In this document: positions 46,473 through 55,503 of the stretch, in pieces
Layout of the letters: the number at the start of each line of letters is the position of its first letter
Position numbering within the stretch: the stretch's first letter is position 1
Assembly (NCBI RefSeq): GCF_003350405.1
Contig: NZ_QQAW01000003.1
Span: 310,001-374,000, forward strand
Source of the DNA: Gluconacetobacter liquefaciens
GTDB lineage: Bacteria > Pseudomonadota > Alphaproteobacteria > Acetobacterales > Acetobacteraceae
Direction of reading: 5' to 3'
DNA length: 64,000 nt
The notes under the pieces: generated by a model
Told to the model about the DNA's origin: nothing
The model's input: only the letters and a program-made list of their open reading frames with translations
Database searches by the model: none
Position numbers and translations under genes: made by a program

Positions 46473-47044
46473 CGGGACGGACTCCGCACATTGGCCACGA
46501 TCCGGCCGACGAGAAGAATGGTCAGGGCGAATCCTCCCATTCCGGCCCATTTCCATGCACCCAGATGGGTGATCAGGAAATGGCCGACCTGTAGCGATAC
46601 CGCGAAGAGCAGCGTTGTCCAGATCAGGGTTGCCAGGATTGCCGCCAGCGCGAAGCGCCGCACCGATGCGTTGAAGAACCCGCAGGCGGTATAGAGCGGC
46701 AGGCGGGCGCCGGGGATGAAGCGGCTGATGAACACGATGCGGAACACATTGCGACCGAACCAGTTTCCGCCGTTTTCGTCCTGCGGGACCTTGACCCAGC
46801 GCCGGGCCGCCGGCCACAGGGCCGCCAGCCTGCCCAGGCCGTACAGGCCCAGGTCGCCAGCCACGATCCCGACATAAAGTGCGAGTAAGGCAACAGGCAG
46901 GGCGACTTGGCCGGTCTGGACCTCCATCGCCGTCAGGATGGTCGCTGCGTCTTCGAGGATGAAGGTGCCGATGATGATGACCAGTGCCTGGACGACAGGT
47001 GCTGCCCCGGCTTTGGCGAACAGGGCGGAGAGTGAGGGAAACAT
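46469..47044 (-). CDS. DedA family (SNARE-associated/VTT) membrane protein
   Basis: A 191-residue membrane protein with several helices and two re-entrant loops. The family hallmarks are the early acidic residues in GTFILEDAATI and FISRFIPGARLPLY, the F-x-R-x-x-P-G-x-R motif. DedA proteins flip lipids such as undecaprenyl phosphate and maintain membrane potential. ATG 47044 is the best start; the frame is open to 47137. The last four bases overlap the ATP-grasp gene, indicating a two-gene operon. Confidence 0.88.
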   Translation of the reverse strand: MFPSLSALFAKAGAAPVVQALVIIIGTFILEDAATILTAMEVQTGQVALPVALLALYVGIVAGDLGLYGLGRLAALWPAARRWVKVPQDENGGNWFGRNVFRIVFISRFIPGARLPLYTACGFFNASVRRFALAAILATLIWTTLLFAVSLQVGHFLITHLGAWKWAGMGGFALTILLVGRIVANVRSPSR

Positions 47045-47272
47045 GACCGGGTTGCCGCCATTCAGTCCTGGGACGGCAGAAAAAAACGGGTCGGAATCCT
47101 CACGTCGTGAACCTCTTGCCCATGGAATCCGTTCCATGCGGCGACCGGACGACCCGGCCGGGGCAATGCCCGGATTGCGGTCCTTGTCGCATGCTTCGCG
47201 ATCACAGCCAAATCGCCTGCCGTCAGCGGCGAGGATTGAAAGCTACCGGCCGATTGTGGCACAGCTTCCGTC

Positions 47273-48241
47273 ATGATCGGACGCCGTGATTTCCTGCTGT
47301 CGGCCTCGGCCGCTTTCGCCGCCGTGCCTGCCGCACGCGCGGCGACGCAATCCTATGCCGCGTTCCTGGCCGGTGTGCGGGCCGAGGCGGTGGGGCATGG
47401 CCTGTCGGCCACGATCATCGACCGCGCGCTGGCGCTGCATGCGCCGAATGCACGGGTGCTGGAACTGGATCGCCACCAGCCCGAATTTACCCTGACCTGG
47501 GCGCAATATCGCCAGAAGGTGCTGACACAGAAGAAGCTTGCCGATGGGCGCGCGGCGGCGGCCAGCCGCGCCACGTTGCTGGCGGATGTCAGCGGGCATT
47601 TCAAAGTCGACCGCCAGCCTCTGGTGGGGATCTGGGGGCTGGAATCGGCCTATGGCACGCGGATGGGGTCGTTCCATGTCGCGGATGCGCTGGCCACGCT
47701 GGCCTATGACGGGCGGCGGGCGTCGTTCTTCCGGGGCGAACTGATGAACGCGCTGCGGATTCTCGACCATGGGGATGTCGCACCCGATTCGATGCTGGGC
47801 AGCTATGCCGGCGCGATGGGGCAGCCCCAGTTCATGCCCAGCGCCTATCTGCGGTATGCCGTCGATTTTACCGGTAGTGGCCGCCGGGACATCTGGAATA
47901 GCGAACCCGACGTGATGGCCTCGATCGCCAACTATCTGGCCCGGTGCGGCTGGGTGGCCGGCGAGCCCTGGGGGCAGGAGGTCACGGTGCCGGCGACGCT
48001 GGCGCAAGCCGAACTGGGACGCGGCAATGTCCGTACCCTGGAGGACTGGATGGGGCAGGGCGTGCGCCGGGCGGATGGGCGGGCGTTTTCGCGCGTCGAT
48101 ATTCGCGGGGCGGTGATCCGCCCGGATGGGCCGGGGGGGGAGGCCTTCATGGTCTATCGCAACTTCTCCGTCATCCGGCGCTATAATCCTTCGGATTTCT
48201 ACGCGCTGGCCGTTGGTCTGCTGGGTCGCGACGTCACGTGA
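47273..48241 (+). CDS. mltB: Lytic murein transglycosylase B family
   Basis: A 322-residue exported muramidase with a twin-arginine-like signal (MIGRRDFLLSASAAFAAVPA). The catalytic Glu124 lies in GIWGLESAYGTRMG, and YAGAMGQPQFMPSAYLRYAVDF is the substrate-groove motif of SltB/MltB enzymes. It cleaves peptidoglycan to 1,6-anhydromuramyl products. The stop overlaps the rlpA start (GTGA), and both belong to the run ending at 55130. Confidence 0.92.
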   Translation: MIGRRDFLLSASAAFAAVPAARAATQSYAAFLAGVRAEAVGHGLSATIIDRALALHAPNARVLELDRHQPEFTLTWAQYRQKVLTQKKLADGRAAAASRATLLADVSGHFKVDRQPLVGIWGLESAYGTRMGSFHVADALATLAYDGRRASFFRGELMNALRILDHGDVAPDSMLGSYAGAMGQPQFMPSAYLRYAVDFTGSGRRDIWNSEPDVMASIANYLARCGWVAGEPWGQEVTVPATLAQAELGRGNVRTLEDWMGQGVRRADGRAFSRVDIRGAVIRPDGPGGEAFMVYRNFSVIRRYNPSDFYALAVGLLGRDVT

Positions 48242-49110
48242 CGCGCGCGTGCCGCACCCTGCCCGCGACGTTGGCCGTGCTGGGGCTGGCGGGCTGTCAT
48301 CGGGCTGAACCGCCGTTGCCGCCCGCGCACCCGCATTACGTGGTGGGCGCACCCTATGAGATGAGCGGGGTGTGGCAATATCCGCGCGAGGATTTCGGCT
48401 ATCGGCAAACCGGGTTGGCGGTGGCCGACCCCGACCAGACGCCCTACATCACCGCCGATGGCGAGCAGTACGATCCGCAATCCCTGACTGGCCGCCATGC
48501 GACCCTGCAACTGCCGGCGATCGTGACGGTGCGTAACATGGAGAACGGGCGGGAAGTGACCATCCGCCTGAACGATCGTGGCCCGGAGGAGCGCGGACGC
48601 CTGGTCGGCCTGACGCCCCGCGTCGCGGCCCTGCTGGGGATTGGTGCCAATCCGGTGCAGGTCGAGATCATCGGGCACGAGGCCGAGAACGAGCAATTGG
48701 CCGAGGCGTTGCCGGGCGGTCAGCATCTGGATGTCTCGGCCGCGCCGGTTGACCAGATTCGCGCGGAATCGCTCGATCGTCCGGGAAGTGGCGGGACGGT
48801 TGTCGCGGCGCCCGCTGGTTCGGTCGGGACCACCGATGTCTCGGCCCTGATGCGCGACCTGCCACCTGACGTGCGGCAGGGATATGTTCAGGGTGGCATG
48901 TTGTGGGTGGATGCGGGAACATTTTCCACCCTGCGTTACGCTCAGGTCGCCGCTGCGCGAACCGGTGGGCGGGTGATCCCGGTGCGGGAGCGCGGGCGGG
49001 CACTCTGGAGGGTCCATGTGGGGCCATTCACGAATGTCGCCGGGGCGGACAGGGCGCTGGACCAGCTTTTGGGCGACGGAATGACCGGCGCCCGGATCGT
49101 CGTCGAATAA
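48238..49110 (+). CDS. rlpA: Septal-ring lytic transglycosylase RlpA, lipoprotein with SPOR domain
   Basis: A 290-residue outer-membrane lipoprotein: lipobox LAGC with Cys20, a double-psi beta-barrel, and a C-terminal SPOR domain (about residues 220–290). His87 in GRHATL and Asp113 in LNDRGP are 26 residues apart, exactly as the active-site pair of Pseudomonas RlpA, which cleaves naked glycan at septa. Start is GTG 48238, coupled to mltB. Confidence 0.92.
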   Translation: MTRACRTLPATLAVLGLAGCHRAEPPLPPAHPHYVVGAPYEMSGVWQYPREDFGYRQTGLAVADPDQTPYITADGEQYDPQSLTGRHATLQLPAIVTVRNMENGREVTIRLNDRGPEERGRLVGLTPRVAALLGIGANPVQVEIIGHEAENEQLAEALPGGQHLDVSAAPVDQIRAESLDRPGSGGTVVAAPAGSVGTTDVSALMRDLPPDVRQGYVQGGMLWVDAGTFSTLRYAQVAAARTGGRVIPVRERGRALWRVHVGPFTNVAGADRALDQLLGDGMTGARIVVE

Positions 49111-49112
49111 GG

Positions 49113-50369
49113 ATGAACGTGCAAACCCGAAGGTTTCTTCTGGCCGGGACGGCCTCGCTGGCCGCTACCGGTTCTCTGGCGGCTGCAGCACCGCGCCGGC
49201 ATCATCCGCATGGCGCCGCCGGTGCCCCGTCCGCCGAGCAATCGGACGATCAATCCGGCCCGGATCAGGCCACGGCCTCCGCCGGGCCGCCGGCTGCCAG
49301 CCTGATCGGGCCGGTCGATACCCTCGCCCGCTGGGCCTGCATCGTCGATGTCACGACCAGCACGGTGCTGCTGGAGAAAGCGGCCGACGAACGCATGCCG
49401 CCGTCGTCGCTGACCAAGATGATGACGGCCTATATCGTCTTCGGCATGCTGAAATCGGGCCGGCTGAAGCTGGACCAGGCGCTCCCGGTCAGCGAGAAGG
49501 CCTGGCGCATGCAGGGTTCGAAGATGTTCGTGCCCCTTGGTGAGAGCATTCCGGTGCAGGATCTGATCCAGGGCATGGTCATCCAGTCCGGCAACGATGC
49601 GTGCATCGTGCTGGCGGAAGGTATTTCCGGCTCGGAGGAGCAGTTTGTCGCCCTGATGAACGAAACAGGGGGCAAGATCGGGCTGACCAATTCGCACTTC
49701 ATGAATGCGACCGGCTGGCCGGGTGACAACCACTATATGTGCGCCCGCGACGTGGCGACGGTGGCGGTGCGTCTGATCCGCGATTTTCCGGAATATTATC
49801 ACTTCTTCTCGGAGAAGGATTTCCGCTTCAACAAGATATCGCAGGGCAATCGCAACGTATTGGTGGACAAGGGACTGGCCGACGGGCTGAAGACCGGACA
49901 CACCGATGCCGGCGGGTTCGGGCTGTGTGCCAGCGCCGATCGGGGTGGCAACCGCGTGGTGCTGGCGCTGAACGGCATGCCGACGAGCAATGCGCGCGCC
50001 CATGAGGGCGAGCGGTTGCTGGAATGGACGTTCGCGAATTTCGAGAATGCGACGCTGTTCCGTCGGGGTGACGTGGTGGAGCAGGCAGCCGTCTGGCTGG
50101 GCACTCAGCCGACCGTGCCGCTGGTCGCGACCCGCGATGTGGTGATGACGCTGCCGCATGGGTGGCGCACCCGGGTGCATATCGGGGTGGATTATCAGGC
50201 GCCCGTCGCGGCGCCGGTGGCGGCGGGGCAGGTGCTGGGTGACCTGGTGCTGACGAATCCCGGCCTGCCGGACATCAGGATGCAACTCGTGGCGGGGCAG
50301 GCCGTGCCGAGGCTGGGTCTGCTGGCGCGTGCCTCGACGGTGCTGGGCCAGAAACTGGGCCGGCACTGA
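49113..50369 (+). CDS. dacC: D-alanyl-D-alanine carboxypeptidase (PBP5/6 type)
   Basis: A 418-residue periplasmic penicillin-binding protein with a signal peptide (VQTRRFLLAGTASLAATG). Active-site motifs are SLTK (Ser99–Lys102), SGN (IQSGNDACIVLAEG) and KTG (LKTGHTDAGG). It trims the terminal D-Ala of stem peptides. The N-terminal linker is His/Pro/Ala-rich and longer than usual, and the C-terminal PBP5-type beta domain follows. ATG 49113 is three bases after the rlpA stop. Confidence 0.94.
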   Translation: MNVQTRRFLLAGTASLAATGSLAAAAPRRHHPHGAAGAPSAEQSDDQSGPDQATASAGPPAASLIGPVDTLARWACIVDVTTSTVLLEKAADERMPPSSLTKMMTAYIVFGMLKSGRLKLDQALPVSEKAWRMQGSKMFVPLGESIPVQDLIQGMVIQSGNDACIVLAEGISGSEEQFVALMNETGGKIGLTNSHFMNATGWPGDNHYMCARDVATVAVRLIRDFPEYYHFFSEKDFRFNKISQGNRNVLVDKGLADGLKTGHTDAGGFGLCASADRGGNRVVLALNGMPTSNARAHEGERLLEWTFANFENATLFRRGDVVEQAAVWLGTQPTVPLVATRDVVMTLPHGWRTRVHIGVDYQAPVAAPVAAGQVLGDLVLTNPGLPDIRMQLVAGQAVPRLGLLARASTVLGQKLGRH

Positions 50370-50374
50370 GAGCG

Positions 50375-51010
50375 GTGCCGGGCCTGTTCATTACGTTCGA
50401 AGGTGGCGAGGGAGCTGGGAAATCCACCCAGGTCGGGCTGCTGGAGGCCCATCTGCGGGCCGGTGGTCATGATGTGGTGCGCACGCGCGAGCCGGGTGGA
50501 ACGCCCGGGGCCGAGGCGTTGCGCGACTTCCTGCTGTTCGGCGGCCATGACCTGTCGCTGCGCGCCGAGATTTTGGCCCATTTCGCGGCGCGATGCGATC
50601 ACGTGGACCGGCTGATCCGGCCGGCGTTGGCGCGTGGTGCGGTGGTGATCTGCGACCGGTTCGCGGATTCGACCATGGCTTATCAGGGATACGGGATCGG
50701 GCAGGGTGACCCCGCGACGATCCGGCTGATCGAGGTGCTGACCGGGCAGGTCGGGCTGACGCCGGACCTGACGCTGGTTTTGACCCTGGAGCGTGCGCGG
50801 GCGCTGCAACGCCTGCATGCGCGGGGTGGCCGGTCCGACCGCTATGAAGCGGCGGATGAGGCGTTCCATGCCCGCGTGGCCGAGGGGTTTGTCGCGATCG
50901 CAGAGGTGCAGCCGGGGCGTTGCGTGTCCCTGGCGGCCGACCGGCCGGTTGAGGCAATCGCGCATGAGGTCGCCCGACTGGTCGATGCGCGGCTGACGGG
51001 AGCCGCCTGA
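50375..51010 (+). CDS. tmk: Thymidylate kinase
   Basis: Phosphorylates dTMP to dTDP. 211 residues; P-loop FEGGEGAGKST at residues 8–18, the DR(F/Y) motif CDRFADSTMAYQGYG, and the LID-type RGGRSDRYEAAD with basic residues. Start is GTG 50375, five bases after dacC. holB follows directly (TGA then ATG). Confidence 0.95.
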   Translation: MPGLFITFEGGEGAGKSTQVGLLEAHLRAGGHDVVRTREPGGTPGAEALRDFLLFGGHDLSLRAEILAHFAARCDHVDRLIRPALARGAVVICDRFADSTMAYQGYGIGQGDPATIRLIEVLTGQVGLTPDLTLVLTLERARALQRLHARGGRSDRYEAADEAFHARVAEGFVAIAEVQPGRCVSLAADRPVEAIAHEVARLVDARLTGAA

Positions 51011-51988
51011 ATGGCGGGGACTGCGCCACGCGATGGCCCGGAGCCGGTGGGGCATGACGATGCCCGCCGCGCGTTCGAGGAAGCTTGGGGCGCCGGGCGG
51101 CTGCATCATGCCTGGCTGCTGACCGGTCCTGAGGGGATCGGCAAGGCGAGTTTCGCCTTCTGGATGGCGCGGGTATTGTTGAAGGCGACGGCGGCGGACA
51201 GCACCGCCGCGCGGCGGATCGCGGCTGGCAGCCATGCCGACCTGCTCTATATCGCCCGTGGCATGGACGAGAAGCGCCAGCGGATGCGCGCCGAGATCGT
51301 GGCGGACGACGTGCGGCCGATCGGCCAGTTCCTGCACCGCACGGCGGCCGAGGACGGATGGCGCGTGGTGATCGTGGACGGCGCGGATTTCATGAATCGC
51401 AGCGCGGCCAATGCGATACTGAAAATTCTCGAAGAGCCGCCGCCCCGCGCGATCCTGATCCTGACCTGTGCGGCGCCCGGCCGCCTGTTGCCGACCATCC
51501 GCAGCCGGTGCCGCACGCTGCGGCTGGAACCGTTGCAGCCGGGACAGATGCAAGAGGTTCTGGCCCGTGTGGCGGCGGAGAGTGCGCCCGAAGAGATCGC
51601 GCGGGTGGCGCCGCTGGCCCATGGATCGCCCGGTCGTGCTCTGGCGCTGCTGGCGGGAGACGGTGCCGTGCTGGGCGGGCTGGTGGCGCGCGTGCTTGAA
51701 ACGCCGCCGGATGAAGGGGCGATGTACGAGATCGCCGAGAGTGTACTGAAGCGGGAAAATGGCTTTCCGGTCTTCTTCGATCTGTTGTGTGATGCCATAT
51801 CGAAGCATGCGCGTGCCCTTGCCTTGCGCGATGGGCGCGGCGGAGAGAGCGCGGACGGATCGCTGTCGGCGCACCGCCTGGCGGAACTGTGGCGTCGGCT
51901 GACTGACCTTCGGGTCGAGACGGAACGGTTCAATCTGGATAAACAACAGGCCCTGCTGAGTGGCCTGACTTTGGTGAGTGGAAGATGA
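51011..51988 (+). CDS. holB: DNA polymerase III subunit delta'
   Basis: A 325-residue clamp-loader subunit. The AAA+ fold is seen in HHAWLLTGPEGIGKASFAF, a P-loop variant, and NAILKILEEPPPRAILILT with the following TIRSRCRTLRLEPL arginine-finger region. The zinc-module cysteines of E. coli delta' are absent, as often in alphaproteobacteria. It lies between tmk and metG in a conserved run and overlaps metG by four bases. Confidence 0.93.
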   Translation: MAGTAPRDGPEPVGHDDARRAFEEAWGAGRLHHAWLLTGPEGIGKASFAFWMARVLLKATAADSTAARRIAAGSHADLLYIARGMDEKRQRMRAEIVADDVRPIGQFLHRTAAEDGWRVVIVDGADFMNRSAANAILKILEEPPPRAILILTCAAPGRLLPTIRSRCRTLRLEPLQPGQMQEVLARVAAESAPEEIARVAPLAHGSPGRALALLAGDGAVLGGLVARVLETPPDEGAMYEIAESVLKRENGFPVFFDLLCDAISKHARALALRDGRGGESADGSLSAHRLAELWRRLTDLRVETERFNLDKQQALLSGLTLVSGR

Positions 51989-53523
51989 CAGGGCGCTATT
52001 ACGTCACGACACCGATCTATTATGTGAACGGGGCGCCGCATATCGGTCATGCCTATACCTCCGTCGCCGCCGATATCATGGCGCGCTTCAAGAGGCTGGC
52101 GGGCGATGAGGTCTTTTTCCTGACCGGTACCGATGAGCATGGGCAGAAGGTGGAACAGGCGGCGCAGGCCGCCGGCGTGGCGCCGATTGCTTTTGCCGAT
52201 CAGGTTTCGGCCGACTTCCGCGCGATGTACGACGTGATGAATGTCTCGTACGACGATTTTATCCGCACGACGGAGCCCCGGCATATCGCCGGAGCCCAGG
52301 CCTTGTGGGAACGGATCGCGGCGAACGGGCATATCTATCTGGGCGCTTACGAGGGCTGGTACGCGCTGCGCGACGAGAGCTTCTACAACGAGGACGAACT
52401 GGTCACCCGCCCGGACGGCACGAAGGTGGCGCCGACGGGGGCGCCGGTCGAATGGGTGCGCGAGCCGTCCTACTTCTTCAAACTCTCGGAATTCGCCGAT
52501 CGGCTGCTCGAACTGTACGAGACCCGGCCCGCCTTCATCGAGCCCGCGTCGCGGCGCAATGAGGTGGCCAGTTTCGTGCGGCAGGGGCTGCGTGACCTGT
52601 CCATCAGCCGCACCAGCTTCCGCTGGGGCATTCCGGTGCCCGGCGATCCGGAGCATGTGATGTATGTATGGGTGGATGCGCTGGCCAACTATCTGTCGGC
52701 CATCGGCTTCCCCGATGCCGACAATCCCCGCGCCGGGTTCTGGCCCGCCAACCTGCATCTGGTCGGCAAGGATATCGTCCGCTTCCACGCGGTCTACTGG
52801 CCGGCGCTGCTGATGGCCGCCGGACTGGACCTGCCGGATTGCGTGTTCTCGCATGGTTGGTGGACCATCGAGGGCGAGAAGATGAGCAAGTCGCTGGGCA
52901 ACGTCGTCGATCCGCGCGACCTGGTGGCGCAGTTCGGCGTTGACCCGGTGCGCTTCTTCCTGATGCGCGAAATGCCGTTCGGCGGCGATAGCGATCTCAG
53001 TCGGCGGGCCATCATCAACCGGCTGAATGTCGAACTGGCGAACGATCTGGGCAATCTGGCTCAACGGACCCTGACGCAGGTGGCGCGCAATTGCGGCGGC
53101 GTGCTGCCCGCGCAGGGCGTGCCGACCGAGGCCGATGATGCGTTGCTGGCGCAGGCGGCGCTGCTGCCCACGCTGATGCATGGCCATATCGACCGCCACG
53201 CGCTGACCGATGGGTTGGAAGATGTTTGGCGGGTGATCCGGGCCTGCAACGCCTATATCGACCATCAGGCCCCCTGGGCGCTGCGCAAGACCGACCCGGA
53301 GCGGATGGCGGTCGTGCTGCGCGTGCTGGTGGATGCGCTGCGCGTGGTCGGCACCATGCTCCAGCCCTACATGCCCGGTAGCATGGGCGCGATGCTGACC
53401 CAGTTGGGCGTGGCGGAGGACGAGCGCGATTTTGCGTCGCTGGATCGGCCGCTGCCTGAGGGGCGTGTCCTTCCGGCGCCGCAGGGGGTCTTCCCGCGTT
53501 ATGTGGAGGACGCGGCGCAATGA
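51985..53523 (+). CDS. metG: Methionyl-tRNA synthetase
   Basis: Class I synthetase of 512 residues. HIGH is present literally as HIGH (residues 19–22, GAPHIGHAY), KMSKS in GEKMSKSLGN near residue 297. The knuckle region lacks zinc cysteines, the short form without the C-terminal dimer domain. Start and stop overlap holB and tatD by four bases each. Confidence 0.96.
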   Translation: MTGRYYVTTPIYYVNGAPHIGHAYTSVAADIMARFKRLAGDEVFFLTGTDEHGQKVEQAAQAAGVAPIAFADQVSADFRAMYDVMNVSYDDFIRTTEPRHIAGAQALWERIAANGHIYLGAYEGWYALRDESFYNEDELVTRPDGTKVAPTGAPVEWVREPSYFFKLSEFADRLLELYETRPAFIEPASRRNEVASFVRQGLRDLSISRTSFRWGIPVPGDPEHVMYVWVDALANYLSAIGFPDADNPRAGFWPANLHLVGKDIVRFHAVYWPALLMAAGLDLPDCVFSHGWWTIEGEKMSKSLGNVVDPRDLVAQFGVDPVRFFLMREMPFGGDSDLSRRAIINRLNVELANDLGNLAQRTLTQVARNCGGVLPAQGVPTEADDALLAQAALLPTLMHGHIDRHALTDGLEDVWRVIRACNAYIDHQAPWALRKTDPERMAVVLRVLVDALRVVGTMLQPYMPGSMGAMLTQLGVAEDERDFASLDRPLPEGRVLPAPQGVFPRYVEDAAQ

Positions 53524-54323
53524 GTGGAGCCGCGACCGGGCTGATCGATTCGCACTGTCATCTCGACCATTTCACCGATGACGAAATTCCGGACCTGCTG
53601 GACCGGGCGCGTGCGGCCGGGGTGGCAGGGATGGTGACGATCGGCACCCGCCTGTCGCGGGCGCAGCAGCAGAAGGACCTGATCCGCTTCGACCGGCCGG
53701 ACGTGCGGGTTTGGTGCACGGTCGGCACCCATCCCGATCATGTCGAGGAATGCGATGTGACCGACGCCGACGGCATCATCGCGCTGGCCGATGATTCGCG
53801 CGTCGTCGGGATCGGGGAGAGCGGTCTGGATTATTTCCATGGCGCCGAAGCTGTGCGTCCGTTGCAGCAGGCGCGCTTCCGCGCGCATATCGCGGCGGCG
53901 CGGCGGATGGACCTGCCGCTGGTGATCCATGCGCGCGAGGCGGATGCGGACGTTGCGGCGATCCTGCGTGAGGAGGTGGAAGCGCACGGGCGGTTCCGTT
54001 TCCTGCTGCATTGCTTCTCTTCCGGCCCCGATCTGGCGCGGGTGGCGCTGGAACTGGGCGGGTATATCAGCTTCTCGGGAATCCTGACCTTTCCGCGCTC
54101 CGACGCGCTGCGGGCGATTGCGCGCGATATTCCCAAGGACCGGCTGCTGGTCGAAACCGACTCGCCTTACCTGGCGCCGGTGCCGCGTCGCGGCAAGCGC
54201 AACGAACCGGCTCTGGTCGCCCATACCGCGTTGCGCCTGGCGGAAGAACATGGCCTGGCGCCCGAGCAACTGGCGGATGTGACCACGGAAAATTTCCACC
54301 GCCTGTTCAGCCGGGCGGCCTGA
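53520..54323 (+). CDS. tatD: TatD family metal-dependent DNase
   Basis: A 267-residue TIM-barrel hydrolase. Metal ligands: DSHCHLDH at the N terminus, GIGESGLDYFH, LVIHAREAD, the HCFSS segment and VETDSPYLAPVP. TatD enzymes are 3'-5' exonucleases linked to repair and RNA/DNA degradation and are not part of the Tat translocase. It is coupled to metG. Confidence 0.93.
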   Translation: MSGAATGLIDSHCHLDHFTDDEIPDLLDRARAAGVAGMVTIGTRLSRAQQQKDLIRFDRPDVRVWCTVGTHPDHVEECDVTDADGIIALADDSRVVGIGESGLDYFHGAEAVRPLQQARFRAHIAAARRMDLPLVIHAREADADVAAILREEVEAHGRFRFLLHCFSSGPDLARVALELGGYISFSGILTFPRSDALRAIARDIPKDRLLVETDSPYLAPVPRRGKRNEPALVAHTALRLAEEHGLAPEQLADVTTENFHRLFSRAA

Positions 54324-54326
54324 GCG

Positions 54327-55130
54327 ATGGAACTGGTCGTCTTGGGATGCGGCGGGTCTGCCGGCGTGCCGATGATCGGTGGGCCGGATGGCCGGGGCGA
54401 CTGGGGGCTATGCGATCCTGCGGAACCGCGCAATGTACGCAGTCGGGCGTCGGTCCTGCTGCGGGGTAATGACGGGCAGGCAGTGCTGATCGATACTGGC
54501 CCCGACCTGCGTGCGCAGTTGCTGGCGCAGGGCATCGACCGGTTCGATGCGATTCTCTACACCCACGCCCATTCCGACCATATCGCGGGACTGGACGAGG
54601 TCCGGGCGATCAACCGGGCGATCGACCGTCCTCTGCCGGTCCTGGCTACGCCGCCCGTGCTGGCGGAGTTGGAAACGCGGTTTGCGTATGCTTTCCGTCC
54701 CTGGGTGCCGCCCGGTTTCTATCGGCCGGTCGTGGTGTCGGAGGAGGTGCATGCCGGTCAGACATACGACGTTGCGGGGCTGAGTCTGACATTGTTCGAG
54801 CAGATTCATGGCCGCACGCTCTCGTTGGGTGTGCGGTGCGGGACGATCGCCTATTCCACCGACGTGGTGGACCTGTCCGAAGAGGCGTTTGCCGTTCTGG
54901 AGGGGGTCGAGACCTGGCTGGTGGATTGTTTCCAGCGATCGGGCCCGCACAACGCCCATGCCTGGCTGGACCAGGTGCTGGCGTGGCGCGAGCGTGTGGC
55001 GCCGCGCCGGATGATCCTGACGCATATGGGTACCGACATGGATTGGGCCTGGATGCGCGACAACCTGCCGGAGGGGGTGGAAGCGGCCTTCGACGGTCTG
55101 CGGGTGCCTTTTTCGCTGAGTCGTACGTAG
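54327..55130 (+). CDS. MBL-fold metallo-hydrolase (PhnP-like)
   Basis: A 267-residue metallo-beta-lactamase-fold phosphodiesterase-like protein. The zinc motif is YTHAHSDHIAG; further ligands are in AYSTDVVDL and LTHMGTDMDW. It begins LVVLGCGGSAGVPM, typical of the PhnP/'YcbJ-like' cyclic-phosphodiesterase group found after tatD in alphaproteobacteria. It is three bases after tatD and ends the operon. Confidence 0.9.
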   Translation: MELVVLGCGGSAGVPMIGGPDGRGDWGLCDPAEPRNVRSRASVLLRGNDGQAVLIDTGPDLRAQLLAQGIDRFDAILYTHAHSDHIAGLDEVRAINRAIDRPLPVLATPPVLAELETRFAYAFRPWVPPGFYRPVVVSEEVHAGQTYDVAGLSLTLFEQIHGRTLSLGVRCGTIAYSTDVVDLSEEAFAVLEGVETWLVDCFQRSGPHNAHAWLDQVLAWRERVAPRRMILTHMGTDMDWAWMRDNLPEGVEAAFDGLRVPFSLSRT

Positions 55131-55503
55131 CCGCGGCGCGGCGGATCGTTTCGAAAAACTCTTGCTGTCCGGAAGCGTGTTTACGCAGCGCACGCGATTT
55201 AGGTTGAATCCCGAACGCGGGGAGCGATAGCCTCGGCGATGACGGCCCGGGATTTCGCAGCGCGATACATGACTGCGATTCCACCATTGCCAGTCGCCCT
55301 TGTCTGGGGCGGCAGCGTGCCTATCTGCCTGTAAATGGGCAAGACAGCAAGGGGGATTGTGTATTGACCACCCGATTGCAGACCGAACGGAACTGACGGT
55401 TCTTCCCGCTCCGGGGACCGCTCCCCGGAGGCAATGCCTATCCATGGTGCATGGCGTCCAGACGCAATGACGGGTTCTGGCGCCGGTTCGGAGACTCCCC
55501 AGG
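55131..55503. other. Intergenic region upstream of prkA
   Basis: This 373-base gap should carry the prkA–yeaH–spoVR promoter. I found no convincing sigma-54 (GG-N10-GC) or EcfG-type (GGAAC/CGTT) promoter by eye. TTTCGAAAAA at about 55150 is similar to the repeat cores elsewhere in the window. The clearest structure is the hairpin at 55409–55430. Confidence 0.3.
55409..55430 (+). promoter_or_regulatory. Perfect leader hairpin 73 bases before prkA
   Basis: CTCCGGGGA (55409–55417) pairs with TCCCCGGAG (55422–55430) around CCGC. No T run follows, and the next gene is prkA, so it is more likely an mRNA leader element than the terminator of the distant upstream gene. Confidence 0.4.

Noticed and set aside
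55340-55503. Sigma-54 or EcfG-type promoter for prkA
   Set aside because: TTGCA near 55375 lacks a GG at the required -24 spacing, and GGAAC near 55389 lacks a CGTT partner at the right distance.
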